Source: Zygnema cylindricum (lineage: Eukaryota; Streptophyta; Zygnematophyceae; Zygnematales; Zygnemataceae). Taken from it: a stretch of DNA of 64,000 nucleotides. Under the pieces are notes generated by a model that searched no databases, was not told where the DNA came from, and saw only the letters and a list, made by a program, of their open reading frames with translations. The stretch's first letter is position 1, and every line of letters starts with the position of its first letter. The stretch is from contig JBBHKE010001120.1 in the NCBI GenBank assembly GCA_037447655.1, forward strand, positions 114,946 through 178,945, in the 5' to 3' direction. Of this stretch, positions 33,725 through 45,636 are shown one piece after another. Both the position numbers and the translations under genes were made by a program.

Positions 33725-34860
33725 ATGGAGCAAGATAATCCCGCGGAAGAAAAGGACGATGTGGTCAGATTTCCGCAATCGGATGACGATGAAATCTTTG
33801 CTCTAGCGAAATCTCTCATGGAAAGACCTCAAGAGAACGGGTGGATTATGGATTCCGGGTGCTCTTCCCACATGTGCGGCAACCGGGCTTACTTCAAAAC
33901 CCTCAATTCAATTCCCACTCGTCGGATTTATTATGCAGATGACAGCTGTGTGGAGGCTACAGCAAAGGGAAGCGTGGAGTTAGCATGTGACATCAATGGT
34001 GAGATTTTAAAGAGGACCTTACATGATGTTCTCTATATTCCAAAATTTAAGAAAAATTTGTTTTCCACTTCAGTAGCTGAAATGAAAGGTTTAGAAACTT
34101 TGCAAAAGAATGGGAAAAAGATAGTAAGCAAAGATGGGAGAGTAGCCTTGGTAGGAACTAGAGGCCCAAACTTGTTGTACCGGATGGACTTGGCTAATGA
34201 AATTGAATTTGCATACTCCAGTGTCCTTCCGGAAAATGTTTTGTGGCATAAGAGGCTCGGTCATGTTCATTATGAAAGGCTTGATAAAATTGTAAAGCAA
34301 AATATGATAGATGGTGTCAAATTAGGACAAAAAGAGTCTCGTGTATGTGATGGCTGTGCTTTGGGAAAGCTTCACAAGCTGCCCCTACCTCAGACCGCGG
34401 ATAACCGGGCCACAAATTTATTGCAAGTAATTCATTCGGATGTGTGAGGACCGTCAAAAGTCCCTTCACTTAGTGGCATCCGGTTTTTAGTCACTTTTAC
34501 AGATGATTTCTCCCGATACAGCAAAGTTTACTTTATTAAGGAGAAAAGTGAATTGTTTGCTCACTTCAAGCACTTTCGGATCTGGGCGGAAAAACTTCAC
34601 GAGAAGCCGATTCTCTCCTTTCGGTCCGACAACGGATGAGAATATATTTCTAATGTATTTTCAGATTATTTAAAAGAAAATGGCATCTCTCGTCAATTTA
34701 TAGTTCCCTATACTCCGGAGAAAAACAGAGTATCGAAAAGACTTAACCAAACCTTAACGCAAAGTGCAAAATCTATGATGTTAGATAAATGGATAGATTT
34801 TAAATTTTTGGGTGAAGCTTTCTCCTGTGCATCTTATATTAGGAATATAATACAATACGG
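33725..34860 (+). pseudogene. pol: Copia-2 protease and integrase
   Basis: Protease motif WIMDSGCSSHMCG near 33843. Integrase HHCC: LGHVHYERL and CDGCALGKLHKLPL near 34350. First Asp in VIHSDV followed by TGA (34445). Second Asp in FRSDNG, again followed by TGA. The region around SKRLNQTL holds the place of the usual Glu motif. After 34860 the frame is lost, and a linker with TPPPPPPPP-type residues follows (near 35085-35115). Confidence 0.8.
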
Positions 34861-35164
34861 ATAGAAAGACTCTTCAAGTTGCTAGGAATATTCAAGTTAA
34901 GGAAGAGAGTCACTAGGTTGATGTTTTTGGTATGACAATTTTTTGAGAAAAATGCCAAAATTCAAAAATATGTAATTTTTGAAAATGTTCGTCTTCAATC
35001 TGCGACAAGTTCTTCCTCATCTGTCGGCGGAGGATAATCTCCGAACATTTCAGTGATTCAACCGGTAGGACCTACTCGATCACCTACTCCTCCTCCTCCT
35101 CCTCCTCCTCGGCGGACACGGTTGGCTCCAACAGTTCCAGCCTCGGAAATTATGGAGAAATTAT

Positions 35165-35506
35165 ATGGGAAATCGAAATGACGATTATGAAGAAGAAGAG
35201 GAATCGAGTGCTCAGATTTTCTCATGTCTAAATTTATCTATAAATTCACTCAATGAAAAGTCAAAATCGGAGAAAGAGTGGGTGATTGATTCCGGAGCGT
35301 CGCATCACGTTTGCACCGATGTAACGCTATTTAATGATTTGCGGCAATTGACAGTTCCTAAATTAATTACAGTGGCAAGTGGGCAAGTCATTACGGTTGG
35401 AAAAGTAGGCACGGTCCGAATTGACCTACCTACTTATCGTTTTGATGGCACGGAACGCTTGACAGAAGCTCGTCTAGTGAATGTTTTATTACATATTGGG
35501 GATTGA
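35165..35506 (+). pseudogene. Second copia protease domain from another element
   Basis: EWVIDSGASHHVCTDVTLF (near 35275) is a second copia aspartic protease, better conserved than the first and lying after integrase, where reverse transcriptase is expected. It runs to LVNVLLHI and is fused, with a frame change, to YILGIEV of the RNase H region. This indicates a deletion from protease to the end of RT in a second element. Confidence 0.75.
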
Positions 35507-36323
35507 GGTGATTCGTCACCATAATGGTGACATTAAATTGAGCCATGCTCAATATTGCAGGGAAGTTCTGACACGGTTTGGCATGCTGAATGCAAAACCG
35601 ATTTCTACTCCCTTGGATCCGAAAGTGCAGATTCGGAAATTTGAGGAGGAGACAGATGTTAACATTCCGTATCGGGAAGCGATCGGAAGTTTGATGTACC
35701 TCAACGTAGGTACAAGGCCTGACATACCGGCAGCAGTTTCAGTTGTCAACCGATATTGTCATGCGCCGAAGAAGGCTCACTCGGAAGCCGTGAAGCGTAT
35801 ATTTCGATATCTGGCCGGTACGATCAACATCGGCCTATTATATAAATCGAATGGAAGTTTGGAGTGTATCGGATACTGTGACGCAGATTGGGGAGGCGAT
35901 TTTGACTCCGGAAAGTCAACATCCGGATACGCTTTTGTTTTGAGTGGAGCGACAGTTTGGTGGAGTTCGAGACTCCAACCGACCGTCGCGTTAAGTTCTA
36001 CTGAAGCTGAGTATATGGCGGCTTGCCATGCCGCAAAAGCGTCAGTTTGGTTAAAAGAAATGTTAATTGAATTAAAAATTCCTATTGGATGTTTGCAAAT
36101 TCATACAGATAGCATGAGTTCTATGGCATTAGTTAAAAATCATGTTTTTCATAAACGTACGAAGCATATCCGTATTCAATGGCATTTCGTGCGTGACCTA
36201 GTCGCACAAAAGGAAATTCAGTTTCAATATATTTCTACCTTGGAGGAAGCCGCAGATATGTTGACGAAAGCGGCAGCAGCAGATGTACTTTTGAGAGGGA
36301 GACCAAAATTAGGATTGTTATAA
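35481..36323 (+). pseudogene. pol: Copia RNase H region (chimera, no RT core)
   Basis: A 280-residue open frame: LGIEVIRHHNGDIKLSHAQY, YREAIGSLMYLNVGTRPDI, CDADWGGDFDSGKSTSGYAF, SRLQPTVALSSTEAEYMAAC, IHTDSMSSMALVKN, HKRTKHIRIQWHFVRD and ADMLTKA. This is RNase H of the common plant copia type, intact as a domain. The RT fingers, palm and YVDD are missing upstream. Confidence 0.85.
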
Positions 36324-36343
36324 TTCTTTTCTAATTCACACAT

Positions 36344-36356
36344 TGAAGAGGGGGAT
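36344..36356 (+). promoter_or_regulatory. Polypurine tract
   Basis: gaagaggggga immediately before TGTTAAG, the usual plus-strand primer of a copia element. Confidence 0.65.
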
Positions 36357-36892
36357 TGTTAAGATTTCAATGTGTAAACTCAGTTCAGTTTTGTGTTCAG
36401 TTTGTGTTTATGCTAAATTAATGTTCAGTTGACGTCTGCAGGTTATGTTTTCCCGATACTCCCTGTTTAGTTTGAGTGTCTGTTAAGGTTCGTGACATGT
36501 GGTACTGTACGGTTGGTGAATTATTTAGTGCCTAGAACCGTGGTACGGTCTTAGGTCCAGATCACTGTTAGGTTCGGCGGACTAATGTTTTATTAGGCGT
36601 TTCAGCCCTAAGTGTCAAAAATTGGTGAAAGTGGAGTTTGAGTGGAATTGTGACAGAAGTAGTATAGTTCTGTCTTCTGGTGGTGTTGGAAGAAAGTATT
36701 TTAGGAGTAGTTTTGTATAGTTTTATATATCAGAGAAGGAAGAAAAGTTGAAGGGAGAAAGGGGATGTAAAAAGTTTGATTGAATATATTTTCTATTTGG
36801 TCGAGTTCCTTTGTTATCTGTGAATTTCTGATGTCTGGAATTTCTGAATGCTTCCGCTCAAGATGTATGTTTAAATGATCCTTTTTATAACA
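36357..36892 (+). repeat. 3' LTR of the second copia element (family Y), 536 bp
   Basis: TGTTAAGATTTC to TTTTTATAACA, with inverted TGTTA/TAACA ends. It is not related to the 5' LTR at 31891, so this copia locus is a chimera. The right flank is gattaggctacgtgtcacg of unit A. Unlike the other copia LTRs here, it has no in-phase ATG before its end. Confidence 0.75.
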
Positions 36893-37859
36893 GATTAGGC
36901 TACGTGTCACGATGGTCTACCAACGAAACTCACAAAAAATGCAAATGATATGCGCCTTTCAAAATGCAACCGAAATAATAAAACAAAATCTCGCAACGCT
37001 CCTTCGTCGCGCTATTTCAAGACTTTCGTCATGTTCGAAAACATGAACCATAAAAAATGAGCCGGCGTGAAAGACTGCCATCTGCAAAAAGTACGAAAGA
37101 TCTCTCGTAGGGCTGACTCTGTACACAGATACATAGAACGCAAGTGAAAATTTGAAGTTAAATCTATGGGTGTTTATAATCTTAAGGATATTCAATATCC
37201 GATCGCAACTTACGTGGTGCCACTCAATTTAGAACACATGGTTTGCAGACTCTACGTGATAGAACATCGTATCAAAGTTGGTCGTACGATTACAAAATTT
37301 ACTGATGGAATGCCACCTACCTCTAATTTGGGATTTTCCATCTAATATTGTTGTCAATAGAGATCTATACACTAAAATAGACAACTGTACAAAATGTCCG
37401 AAATCGAACGTCGTCGCGTGATTCTGACATGCGCACTTGCCGGCGATTGAGATCTTTATACTAAAATAGATAACCGTACAAAATGCTGGTCGCTTGATTT
37501 TGACATCCGCAAGTGCCGCAATTTTCACGCAGTTAAATGTTAACTCTAAACCGTGAATCGTGTTACGTCACATATTTTTTGTCACACGTCTTTTGAGTGC
37601 ACATTCACAAGCGCGCTCGACTGTATTAAACTTCTTTTTGTGTTATTTTACTCATTAAAGTACAAAAAAGTAAGGAGCTGAACGGTCCGTACGCCACACT
37701 ATTTAAACGGCACAATATTACAGTTAATAACCCTAATATGAAAGTACCTCAAACAGCGTTAAAAACATTTTAGAATTATTAACTCCATTTAAGAATTTGG
37801 GTCAAAATTTGGGGGCACCGAATTAGCGTTATTAACGCTAATAACGATTCACGTTGTAC
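36893..37859. repeat. Unit A repeat, copy 3 (uninterrupted)
   Basis: Collinear with copy 1 without the Harbinger-like insertion, so it supplies the empty site (ctttatactaaaatagata near 37458). 37547-37859 is the inner TA-flanked element ending aacgattcacgttgta. Confidence 0.7.
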
Positions 37860-38269
37860 TGTACACCGCGAATCGTTATTAGCGTTATGAACTCTATATC
37901 GGCACCCCAAAATTTTGACATTAATACCTTAAATAGAATAAACTACACTATTTAAGGACGTGGACCATAATCTGCCACGTCTCCTGGCACTAAATTAGAA
38001 TGAATGACGCTAATTTTTTCTTTACACTAATAATTTCTCAACGCTAATAACGATTCAAGGTGTACTGTACACCGTCGATCGCTATTAGAGTATATAACGC
38101 CAATTCGGTGCCCTTTTTTCAAAAAAAAAAAACCTGAAATACAATTAATAACGCTATTTAAGTAGGTGGACCATAATCTGCCACGTCTCAGGTACTAAAT
38201 TAGAATCAATAACGCTAATTTTTTTTTGACGCTATTTAATCCTTGACTCTAATAGCGATTGGCGGTGTA
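37857..38269. mobile_element. Two adjacent TA-flanked hairpin elements
   Basis: About 37857-38062 (TACACCGCGAATCGTTATTA and its inverse) and 38064-38269 (TACACCGTCGATCGCTATTA and its inverse). Each is ~205 bp with inverted ends and TA at the borders. Both are non-coding. Confidence 0.6.
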
Positions 38270-38674
38270 GTGTTGTGTATTTAGGCACATTTCCGATAAT
38301 CGATGTATAAACTATTTTAAATGCCCGATAATCGATAGATAGTCTCATTATTATCGAAAAGCTCACTATCTCGATATTTAACCCAAATATTGGCTTGATA
38401 CGTAGATATATTTATACCGCGATATATCGAAGCGACATTGGGTTGCAAACAATTTTCAAACCTCCCTCCTCCCCCCCGGCGAGAGACATTTACAAAACGA
38501 TTTACCGTACACTAATTTCGTACAACAAAGGTAAAGGCCCCCACTTCCTACCAAATATAATGCGATAACTTTCCTTGGTCCAAAGCAACATATTGAGCCC
38601 TTTGACCGTTCGATTTTGGATGTATTAAATATCATATTTATCGTGATAAAAAAAATTCCAAACACACAACATTA
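38268..38674 (+). mobile_element. Repeat family M, copy e
   Basis: TAGTGTTGTGTATTTAGGC to ACACAACATTA, 407 bp, collinear with copies b and f. Confidence 0.75.
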
Positions 38675-39322
38675 GCTATAACCCTTTAGGACGCTAATAA
38701 GTTTCAATTTTTTGATGTCTACATATTACTATATTCAAAATTTAAACATCCAAATGTACACCTTCAAATATTCCGATGTGCATAGCAACAAATGTATACA
38801 CACAAAAGTATATAGATTTCTAAAAGGCATTCGTCATAGAAACATTATGAAAAGCTTTGTAAGCTTAACTTAGATGCTTAGATTTTTAGAATCGATAAAA
38901 ATGTTTAAATGTTCAGATGTCTACAATGTGACATCTCTAGATAAAAATAAGTTTAACTTTATATTAGGTACTTACTACAAATCGTTGTTTCTGGACTTTC
39001 GTCATGTTCGAAAGCAGAAACCTTAAAAAATGAGCTGGCATGAAAGACTTTCGTCTGCAAAAAGCACAAAACATTTGTCGTATGCTGACTTTTTTGGCAG
39101 ATACACGATACGCATGTGAAAATTTGAAGCTTAATTTGTAGGTGTTTAAAATATATAGGATATTCAATATCCGATCGTAGCCTACGTGGTGCAACTCAAT
39201 TCAGAACACATGGTTTACTATACGTGATGGAACGTCGTCTCAATAAACCCAGCCCGTAAAGCCCGAAGAGTTGGCCGTACGATTACACAATTTACTGATG
39301 GAACGTCACCCTACCCTAACTC
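38675..39322. repeat. Family M tail joined to unit A, copy 4 (first part)
   Basis: The ~300 bp tail to ggtacttactacaaatcg, then unit A from ggactttcgtcatgttcgaa. The LRR block is absent, as at 14475. Unit A resumes after the Harbinger-like elements at 40239. Confidence 0.65.
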
Positions 39323-39325
39323 TTA

Positions 39326-40073
39326 GGGTATAATTCCATTAGACGAAAAGTGTGGTTTCGTTACTGGACGCCGTACAAGCTCATACAGATTCGTACCACG
39401 GCGTTTCTTAATATATTTTTTGTCAGACGAAATATTGTTAATGGAAAGCTGTCGTGAAGCTCCAATGATGGAGGCGTAATTCTTGGCGGTTGGATATTCC
39501 ACTTTTTCAGATCCACGAAGCAATCGCGCACATCATCCAGTGTGACGATACTCTCATCGCGAGGAGAGTTGTACGATACTAGACGTGTACCATTGGTACA
39601 CGTGACAAAGCAAAAAAATATCCGCTTTGAACAAGCGATCACAAGTCTACACGTCGTATAGGCCATGTGCCTACGTTGTACGGTCCATGTGCCGCATGCC
39701 ATGCTCGATGCAGGTGAGCCGAAAATATTTTGGCACGCTCCGTCTTACATCCACCGACATTCAAAGTTTGTCGCGTCTTTTTGCCATTCCGTTTCGAAAT
39801 TTTGATTTCCGTTTTCAAAATCAAAAATCTGGCCGCAAACTTTACGTACGAATCATTAACTACCTCCGGTCGTATAGATATTTCGTTTTGACTTTCCGTT
39901 TGAAGATTTTCTTTAAAATTTTCAAATCTGTACTCTAACCTACGTGTCGCCAATCATAATTGAGGAAGGTTTGTTACTGGCCCGACAAAATGGAATATGG
40001 AATAGTCTTCCAGTAAACGCTGCCAGTAGAATTTTCCGTACATTTACTGGGACCGCCTAATGGAATTCTACCC
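39326..40073. mobile_element. PIF/Harbinger-like element, 748 bp
   Basis: GGGTATAATTCCATTAGACG at the left and CGCCTAATGGAATTCTACCC at the right are imperfect inverted repeats related to those of the element at 11414. It is flanked by TTA (39323-39325, 40074-40076). No transposase is seen. Confidence 0.8.
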
Positions 40074-40076
40074 TTA

Positions 40077-40238
40077 GGGTAACATTCCATTAGACGACAA
40101 GTGGGGTTCGTTACTGGACGGTGTACGTATTCGTACATAACCGTACAGAGCCGTACCATCAATTTTTTTTTGGTCAGACGAAACATCGTTACTGGAAAGC
40201 TGTCGGGAAGCTCCAATGATGTAGGCGTGATTCCTGAC
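40077..40238. mobile_element. PIF/Harbinger-like element, right part deleted
   Basis: Begins GGGTAACATTCCATTAGACG directly after the TTA that ends the previous element. It follows the same internal words (aagtggggttcgttactgga) for ~160 bp, then changes into unit A sequence at cgctaaaccgtgaatcg. Confidence 0.7.
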
Positions 40239-40768
40239 CGCTAAACCGTGAATCGTGTAACGTCACATTTTTTTTGTCAGACGTTTTTTGAGTGCACATT
40301 CACAAGCGCGCGCGATTGAATTAAAACTTTTTCTTGTAATTTTTCACTTATTAAAGTATAAAATGGTACGGAACTGAATTACGCCACACTATGTCAAACA
40401 ACACTGTATTAACCCTAATATGGAAGTGCCTCAAACAAAGTTAAAAACATTTAAGAAATATTAACTCTATTTAAGAATTTGGGTCAAAATTTGAGGTCAC
40501 CGAATTAGCATTATTAACACTAATAGCTAATCACTTTGTGGTGTACACCAAGAAACGCTATTAGCGTTAACAAATATTTAGTGTTAAATAACAATTTGTG
40601 TGATTAACGCTAATTGGGAATTTGGGGATTTGGAAGGAAATCAGTCACTCTAATTTGGTTTTTAGAGTATTTTTAAATAGAATTAATCACTCTATTTAAG
40701 AATTTGGGTAAAAATTTAGGGGCGTCGAATAAGCGTAATTAACCCTAATAGCGATTCACGATGTACTG
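40239..40768. repeat. Unit A, copy 4 (last part), and a TA-flanked hairpin element
   Basis: 40239-40546 matches the end of unit A. About 40549-40766 has inverted ends TACACCAAGAAACGCTATTA and aatagcgattcacgatgta. Confidence 0.55.
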
Positions 40769-41167
40769 TAGTGTTGTGTATCAAGGGCACCTTTCAGATA
40801 CTCGATAAGTAACCATTTTAAGTGCCCGGTAATCGATAGATCGTCTCGATTACATCGAGAAGCTCCCTATCTCCATATGTAAACGAAATATTGACTTGAT
40901 ATGTAGATATATTCATACCGCGATTTATCGAAGCGACATTGGGTCGCCAACAAATTTTCAAACCTCCCCCTTCCCCCTCGTTAGGGACATTTACAATACG
41001 ATTTACCATACACTATTTTCGTACGACAGTTGTACGGGCCCCCACTTCCCACCAAATATATCGCGATGATTTTCATTGGTCCCAAAACACCATATCGAGC
41101 CTATCGACAGTTCGATATTGGATATATCAAATTTATCGTGATAAAAAATTCCCAAACACACAACATT
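40769..41167 (+). mobile_element. Repeat family M, copy f
   Basis: TAGTGTTGTGTATCAAGGG to ACAACATTA, 399 bp, the closest in sequence to copy b. Confidence 0.75.
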
Positions 41168-42016
41168 AGCTATTACCCTATACGACGCTTAGAAGCTTCG
41201 ATATTTTAATGTCCACATATTACTATTTTAGAAGTTTAAACATCCAAATGTACACTTTCAGATATTCGGATGTGCATAACAACAAATGTCTACACACAAA
41301 AGTATTTAGATTTCTAAAAAGCATTCGTCATAGAAACCTCATGAAGAGCTTCGTAAGATTAAATTAGACACTTAGATTTTCAAAATCGATAAAAATGTTC
41401 AAATGTTAAAATGTCTACAATTTGACAGCTCTAAATAAAAATAAGTCTACTTTGTATTAGGTACTTACTACAAATTAGAATTTCAATCGGAAATTCAATA
41501 GGAAACATACATTTCAACTTATATATTTGATTAGAAATTTGCATTTCAATTTGACCTTTGATACGAACTTATAATATAAATAGATATTTCACCATCACTT
41601 TATATTGAAATAAGATATTCCACAAAACAAAACTCGTGACAAAGCTCCGCGAGATGATCCGGATCTTTCCCGCAAAAAAATGGAATTTGCCCTCAAAGTT
41701 CGATTAAATTGGTGTTGACAATCATAAATAAATAAATAATATATATATATATATATGTATATATATATGTATATATATATATATACTCCGTTGTGGTGAA
41801 GTCGTAGCAAGTGTGGCTGTTATGGGTGACAGTAAGAAGATACTTAACTTGTTGTGAGAGGGAGAAAGGGAAGGGGGGAAGGAGATCTCAGTGTGTGGTA
41901 GGCAGTGTTGTTAGAAGTGTAAAGTTTTGGGTTAGTGTTTGAGAGAGAGAGAAGAGTCAAATTTTTCGTAAGAAAACTTTCTATCAGCTTCCGTGGAGTG
42001 CTCTTTCGTGTGATTT
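41168..42016. other. Family M tail and 3' flank of LRR block 3
   Basis: 41168-41475 is the shared tail. 41480-42016 is collinear with 6490-7092, with an AT microsatellite at 41738-41785. It is joined directly to the LRR 5' coding region at about 42017, which implies a deletion of about 2.95 kb relative to block 2. Confidence 0.65.
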
Positions 42017-42404
42017 ACATTAGGTAGGTGAGCTTAGTCAACCTCCCAAAAGTGTACGGAATGGGACCCAAAAAATGATGGAAATCAAGGTCTAAAGGCT
42101 CCAAGCTGTCTAGTGAACCGATTACTCGAGAGAGAAGACCCGTACTAGCCCAATGATTCATACGGCCACCATTCCCAATGTGAAGGCCGATATCTCTTCC
42201 GACGTTATTGCTAGTGATCCCCTCCCAACATGAATACTCTGTTGTTCTTTGTGCCCAATTGATAAACCTACGAGCTTCTCGTGGAGCAAATATTTAGATT
42301 AAGAGCAGCGCAAACATGCCAATCTTGTTGATCGACACTCCGTTAACGTAAACGACAATGGCCAACACTGCGAGCCACGCCAGTATAGCACGGCGCGCCG
42401 CCAT
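42017..42404 (-). pseudogene. LRR gene 5' stub (block 3)
   Basis: The ATG at 42404 opens MAARRAILAWLAVLAIVVYV, the same signal peptide as the gene at 8338-10429. The LRR cap and the first repeats (GPIPYTFGRLTKLT) follow. An in-frame TAA after FALLLI (near 42298) and loss of Cys in the cap show decay. It ends where the deletion joins the 3' flank. Confidence 0.75.
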
Positions 42405-42493
42405 GGCAGAGAGAGAGAGGATAGGTGAGAGATAGTGGAAAGGAGAGATTGCAGAGGGAGTATGGCAAAGTAAATTGTTACGAGTGGAGGCGC

Positions 42494-42503
42494 TATATAT
42501 TTC
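42494..42503 (-). promoter_or_regulatory. Conserved TATA-like box of the LRR stub
   Basis: tatatat about 90-100 bp upstream of the stub ATG, in the same place as in block 2. Confidence 0.4.
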
Positions 42504-42590
42504 TTACGGAGGTATTTATTTTTGGGATTTGTCAAAGTTTTTGCCTGCCGTACTATGTTCGTACAAAGTAGTCGTTCGTACAATTGAAAA

Positions 42591-42670
42591 AATCTCACTT
42601 GTCAGTTTCAGCTTTGGTCGAATGCCAATCTAGTTGACCTAAAAAAGGTAGAAACTATAAAGCAAACAAT
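42591..42670 (+). repeat. Single 80 bp satellite-like monomer
   Basis: One monomer length (aatctcacttgtcagtttca to aaagcaaacaa), upstream of the LRR stub, matching 10633-10712 and the array at 23001. Confidence 0.65.
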
Positions 42671-43145
42671 GAACCGCATTGATACTCATTTGTGAGGCAT
42701 TCGATTCAATTTTGATGTAATTGACAACCCACCTCGACGAAAAAAAAGAGCCGCAACAAGTAGAACGATTAACATACGTGTCACGATAGACTACCAACGA
42801 CATTTCCAAAATTAGCACATTATATGCGTTTTCAAAATGCAACCGAAAATAATAAAAAAATGTTGTAACGCTCCTTCGTCGCGCTTTTTCATGCAAAGGA
42901 ATTTCTTTATGTTGGAAACAAGAACCTTAAAAATGAGTTGGCGTGAAAGACGAGCGTCTGTAAAAAGTACAAAATCAATGTTTTATGATGACTTGGTACA
43001 TAAGTAAATGGTAATCAAGTGAAGATTTGAAGTTAAATTTGTCAGTGTGCAAAATCTTGACGATATTCAATATTGATTCGTAGTTTAGTTGGTGCCATTC
43101 AGTTTAAACCACGTGGTTTACTGGCTCTACGCGATATAACATCGT
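42671..43145. repeat. Unit A, copy 5 (5' part)
   Basis: Diverged match to 10771-11240 (gatactcatttgtgaggcat, cgtgtcacgatagactacca, gatattcaatattg, cgatataacatcgtctaag). It ends at about 43145. Confidence 0.6.
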
Positions 43146-43990
43146 CTAAGGGTATGTCCCCATGTACTTGTAACTTAGCAAACTTACTTCGTATTTTATC
43201 GCAGATCCGACGGACCCAGATTTCAAGTGTCCCTATGTGTAACAAACAAAGTTGTCACTTAAAAGTGTAACGATTGTATATATCGACAATGCACGTGACG
43301 GTTATCACCGTGTACAATCTGTGATAACGCACCGAATTGTGAATAATTGCTTTCAACATCGCATAACCTTGCGTGACATTTGTAGACGTTTTGCCTTTTG
43401 ACACTTTACCCCATGGAGGATGTCGATGGATGAAGAAGTGTCGTTTCTATTGATTCAAATGCTAAGATAGTCTTCCAAGGCTCATTAAAATGATATGGTT
43501 GCTTTTAATTATATAGTTGATTTCTTAACAACCGATTTGTATAGTAGGTTGAGTGTGATATGATAAAACCAATTTTAAGCGCAATGATTTTTTATCTTTA
43601 TTTTGTTATTCTTGCCCTGTAAAAACGATGTAATATTTTTGGATGATACAACCTAAAAAAGAAAACTTATTAGCCGCCTTTGTCCGAGATGAACAAAATA
43701 ACAATAATAACTATGTTTTTTTTGTAAGGCAAAAAAAAACATCAATACCTCTAACAGTCGTCAGAAAACATCATTCTCAGAAACATCATTCTCAATGTTT
43801 TTTCCCGCTTCCCATCGCTTAACTATAGCCGCTTGGTGAAAGAATGCGAAATGGCAAAGTTTGAAGCGGCGTTACAGTTTGATGGTGCGGCGAGTGCGAG
43901 TTGATGGGGCTACAAAGATTTCTCACCTTTTTGTGAAATGGCGTCGGAATCTTCAAACACTTGAAAATAGAAATTTCCGTACTGAACACT
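43146..43990. other. Sequence without recognised gene
   Basis: No coding motif or repeat of the other families is recognised. Confidence 0.4.
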
Positions 43991-43991
43991 A

Positions 43992-44955
43992 GTGTTGGGT
44001 ATCGAGGACCATTTGCCGATAATCGATATATATCAAATTTTAGGTACCCGATAATCGATATATCGCCTCGATATATCGAAAATCGAAATATCGTGATATA
44101 TCGCCTATATATCACCGATATATCGTATCGCCGATATATCGAGGTTTCTTAAAATAAGCAAAAAAAAATGTATTTTTGCTAATTGCTGCTGTTTCCAGAA
44201 CTAGTGCTTCTGCAGCTGGTGGTTCTAGCTAGTGCTACTCCAATTAATAATATATATATAAAAAAAATTAACTTTGATTAATTTATTTTTTTAATTCACT
44301 TCAAAAAATAATTAATAAAAATAAAAGTAAAAAATCACATTTCAAACACTTCATGAAATAATGAATAAATAATAAGAATTCACATTTTGTACATGTCAAA
44401 AAATAATGAATAAAAAAAATAATAAAAATTCACATTTTGTACATTTCATAAAATAACTCAAAAAAATAACAATAAAAATTCACATTTTGAACACTTACAT
44501 AAAATAACTAATAAACATAGGTTTTTCTGGAAATGGATAAGCAGTAATGGCTACCAATCTGTCGGCAGATTGGTAGGTATTCCTGCCTGAAAGCCTGAAG
44601 CGAAGTCTTTGCATTTTTTTCTTTTTCATAACAAAATTAGAGTGAACTTTTTGTATGTGAAATCTCTACGTACTAAATAATTAATAATATGAATTACGGA
44701 ATTAGTACTATTTTGTCCGTTAAATTTTTCGGCGTTTACCTTTAAGTCGTGGAACCAAAATCACGTCGTACGTGGCGTATCAGACAATTTGTCTTTTGCG
44801 CTAACATAACATATATTAAAAAAATACTATACATCGCGATATATATTGAGATAATTTTTGTTGGTCACGGTACGAAATATCAAAGAGTTTGCTCGATCCA
44901 TATTCGATATATCGAATATCGAAATTATCGCGATATGAAATTAATCGTTTTGTAC
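43992..44955. mobile_element. Palindrome-rich hAT-like remnant
   Basis: Begins tagtgttgggtatcgagga and carries dense cgatatatcg palindromes to 44150 and again at 44835-44940, like family M and the element at 614. No clear right terminus or target duplication is seen. The AT-rich interior holds a tandem repeat. Confidence 0.35.
44290..44515. repeat. AT-rich tandem repeat, ~58 bp period
   Basis: About four units of the type ttcacattttgtacatttca followed by taaaataa-rich sequence. Confidence 0.6.
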
Positions 44956-45636
44956 AATTCGGTGATTGAGGACACAGGACAGAAAACTTGAGTGTGAGGT
45001 GTTGTAGTGATTGACTGTCCGATCTCTCAAAGTACTATTTCTAGTCTTTTAGCTTTCTCGAGTGTGGAAAATCCATCACTACGGTATTCAATACGTGATT
45101 TAGTGAGAATTCATAAAAAACTAGTGTAATTCAAATTGTGCAATCTTTTCAATTTTTCCCATTGAAATGTATAATTCGTGACTTTTGATAAAATCGCAAA
45201 AAGCCGCGATGTACTTTATATCTGGTAAACTTAATGGACAATTTACGGGGAAAATTATATTATTTCTCGTAAAATGTACAATTTTTTAAAAAATTGTACG
45301 GAATTCGAAGAAAATATACGTCGCAGTTACTGGTATTTCTGTCATGTAAACTGAATAGAAATTTCACGGAACACGTACGTCATTTCATCGAAAATGTACG
45401 GACATTTTTGAAAAGAGACGTTGAAACGTCACATTTTTTTCCCGCGGTAAGTTTGAGAACTGTACGGGCGTCTTATTCAAATTTTTTTGAAAGATGCCGC
45501 CATGGAATGTTGAAAACGAATCCGCAAGAAAGCCATTTTTATAGGTAGTGGATTGCTGAATGTGAAAAATGTCATTTGTACATCGTCTGTACTTTATTTT
45601 TTTGATAGTTGTGTGCGGTCTAGAGATAGAGAGAGC
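44956..45636. other. Sequence without recognised gene
   Basis: Short frames (for example 45294-45548) lack any recognisable motif. I see no repeat of the other families. Confidence 0.4.

Noticed and set aside
35481-36323. Intact 280-codon frame as a domesticated host RNase H gene
   Set aside because: It is followed directly by a polypurine tract and an LTR and keeps normal copia motif order, so it is best read as a retrotransposon remnant.
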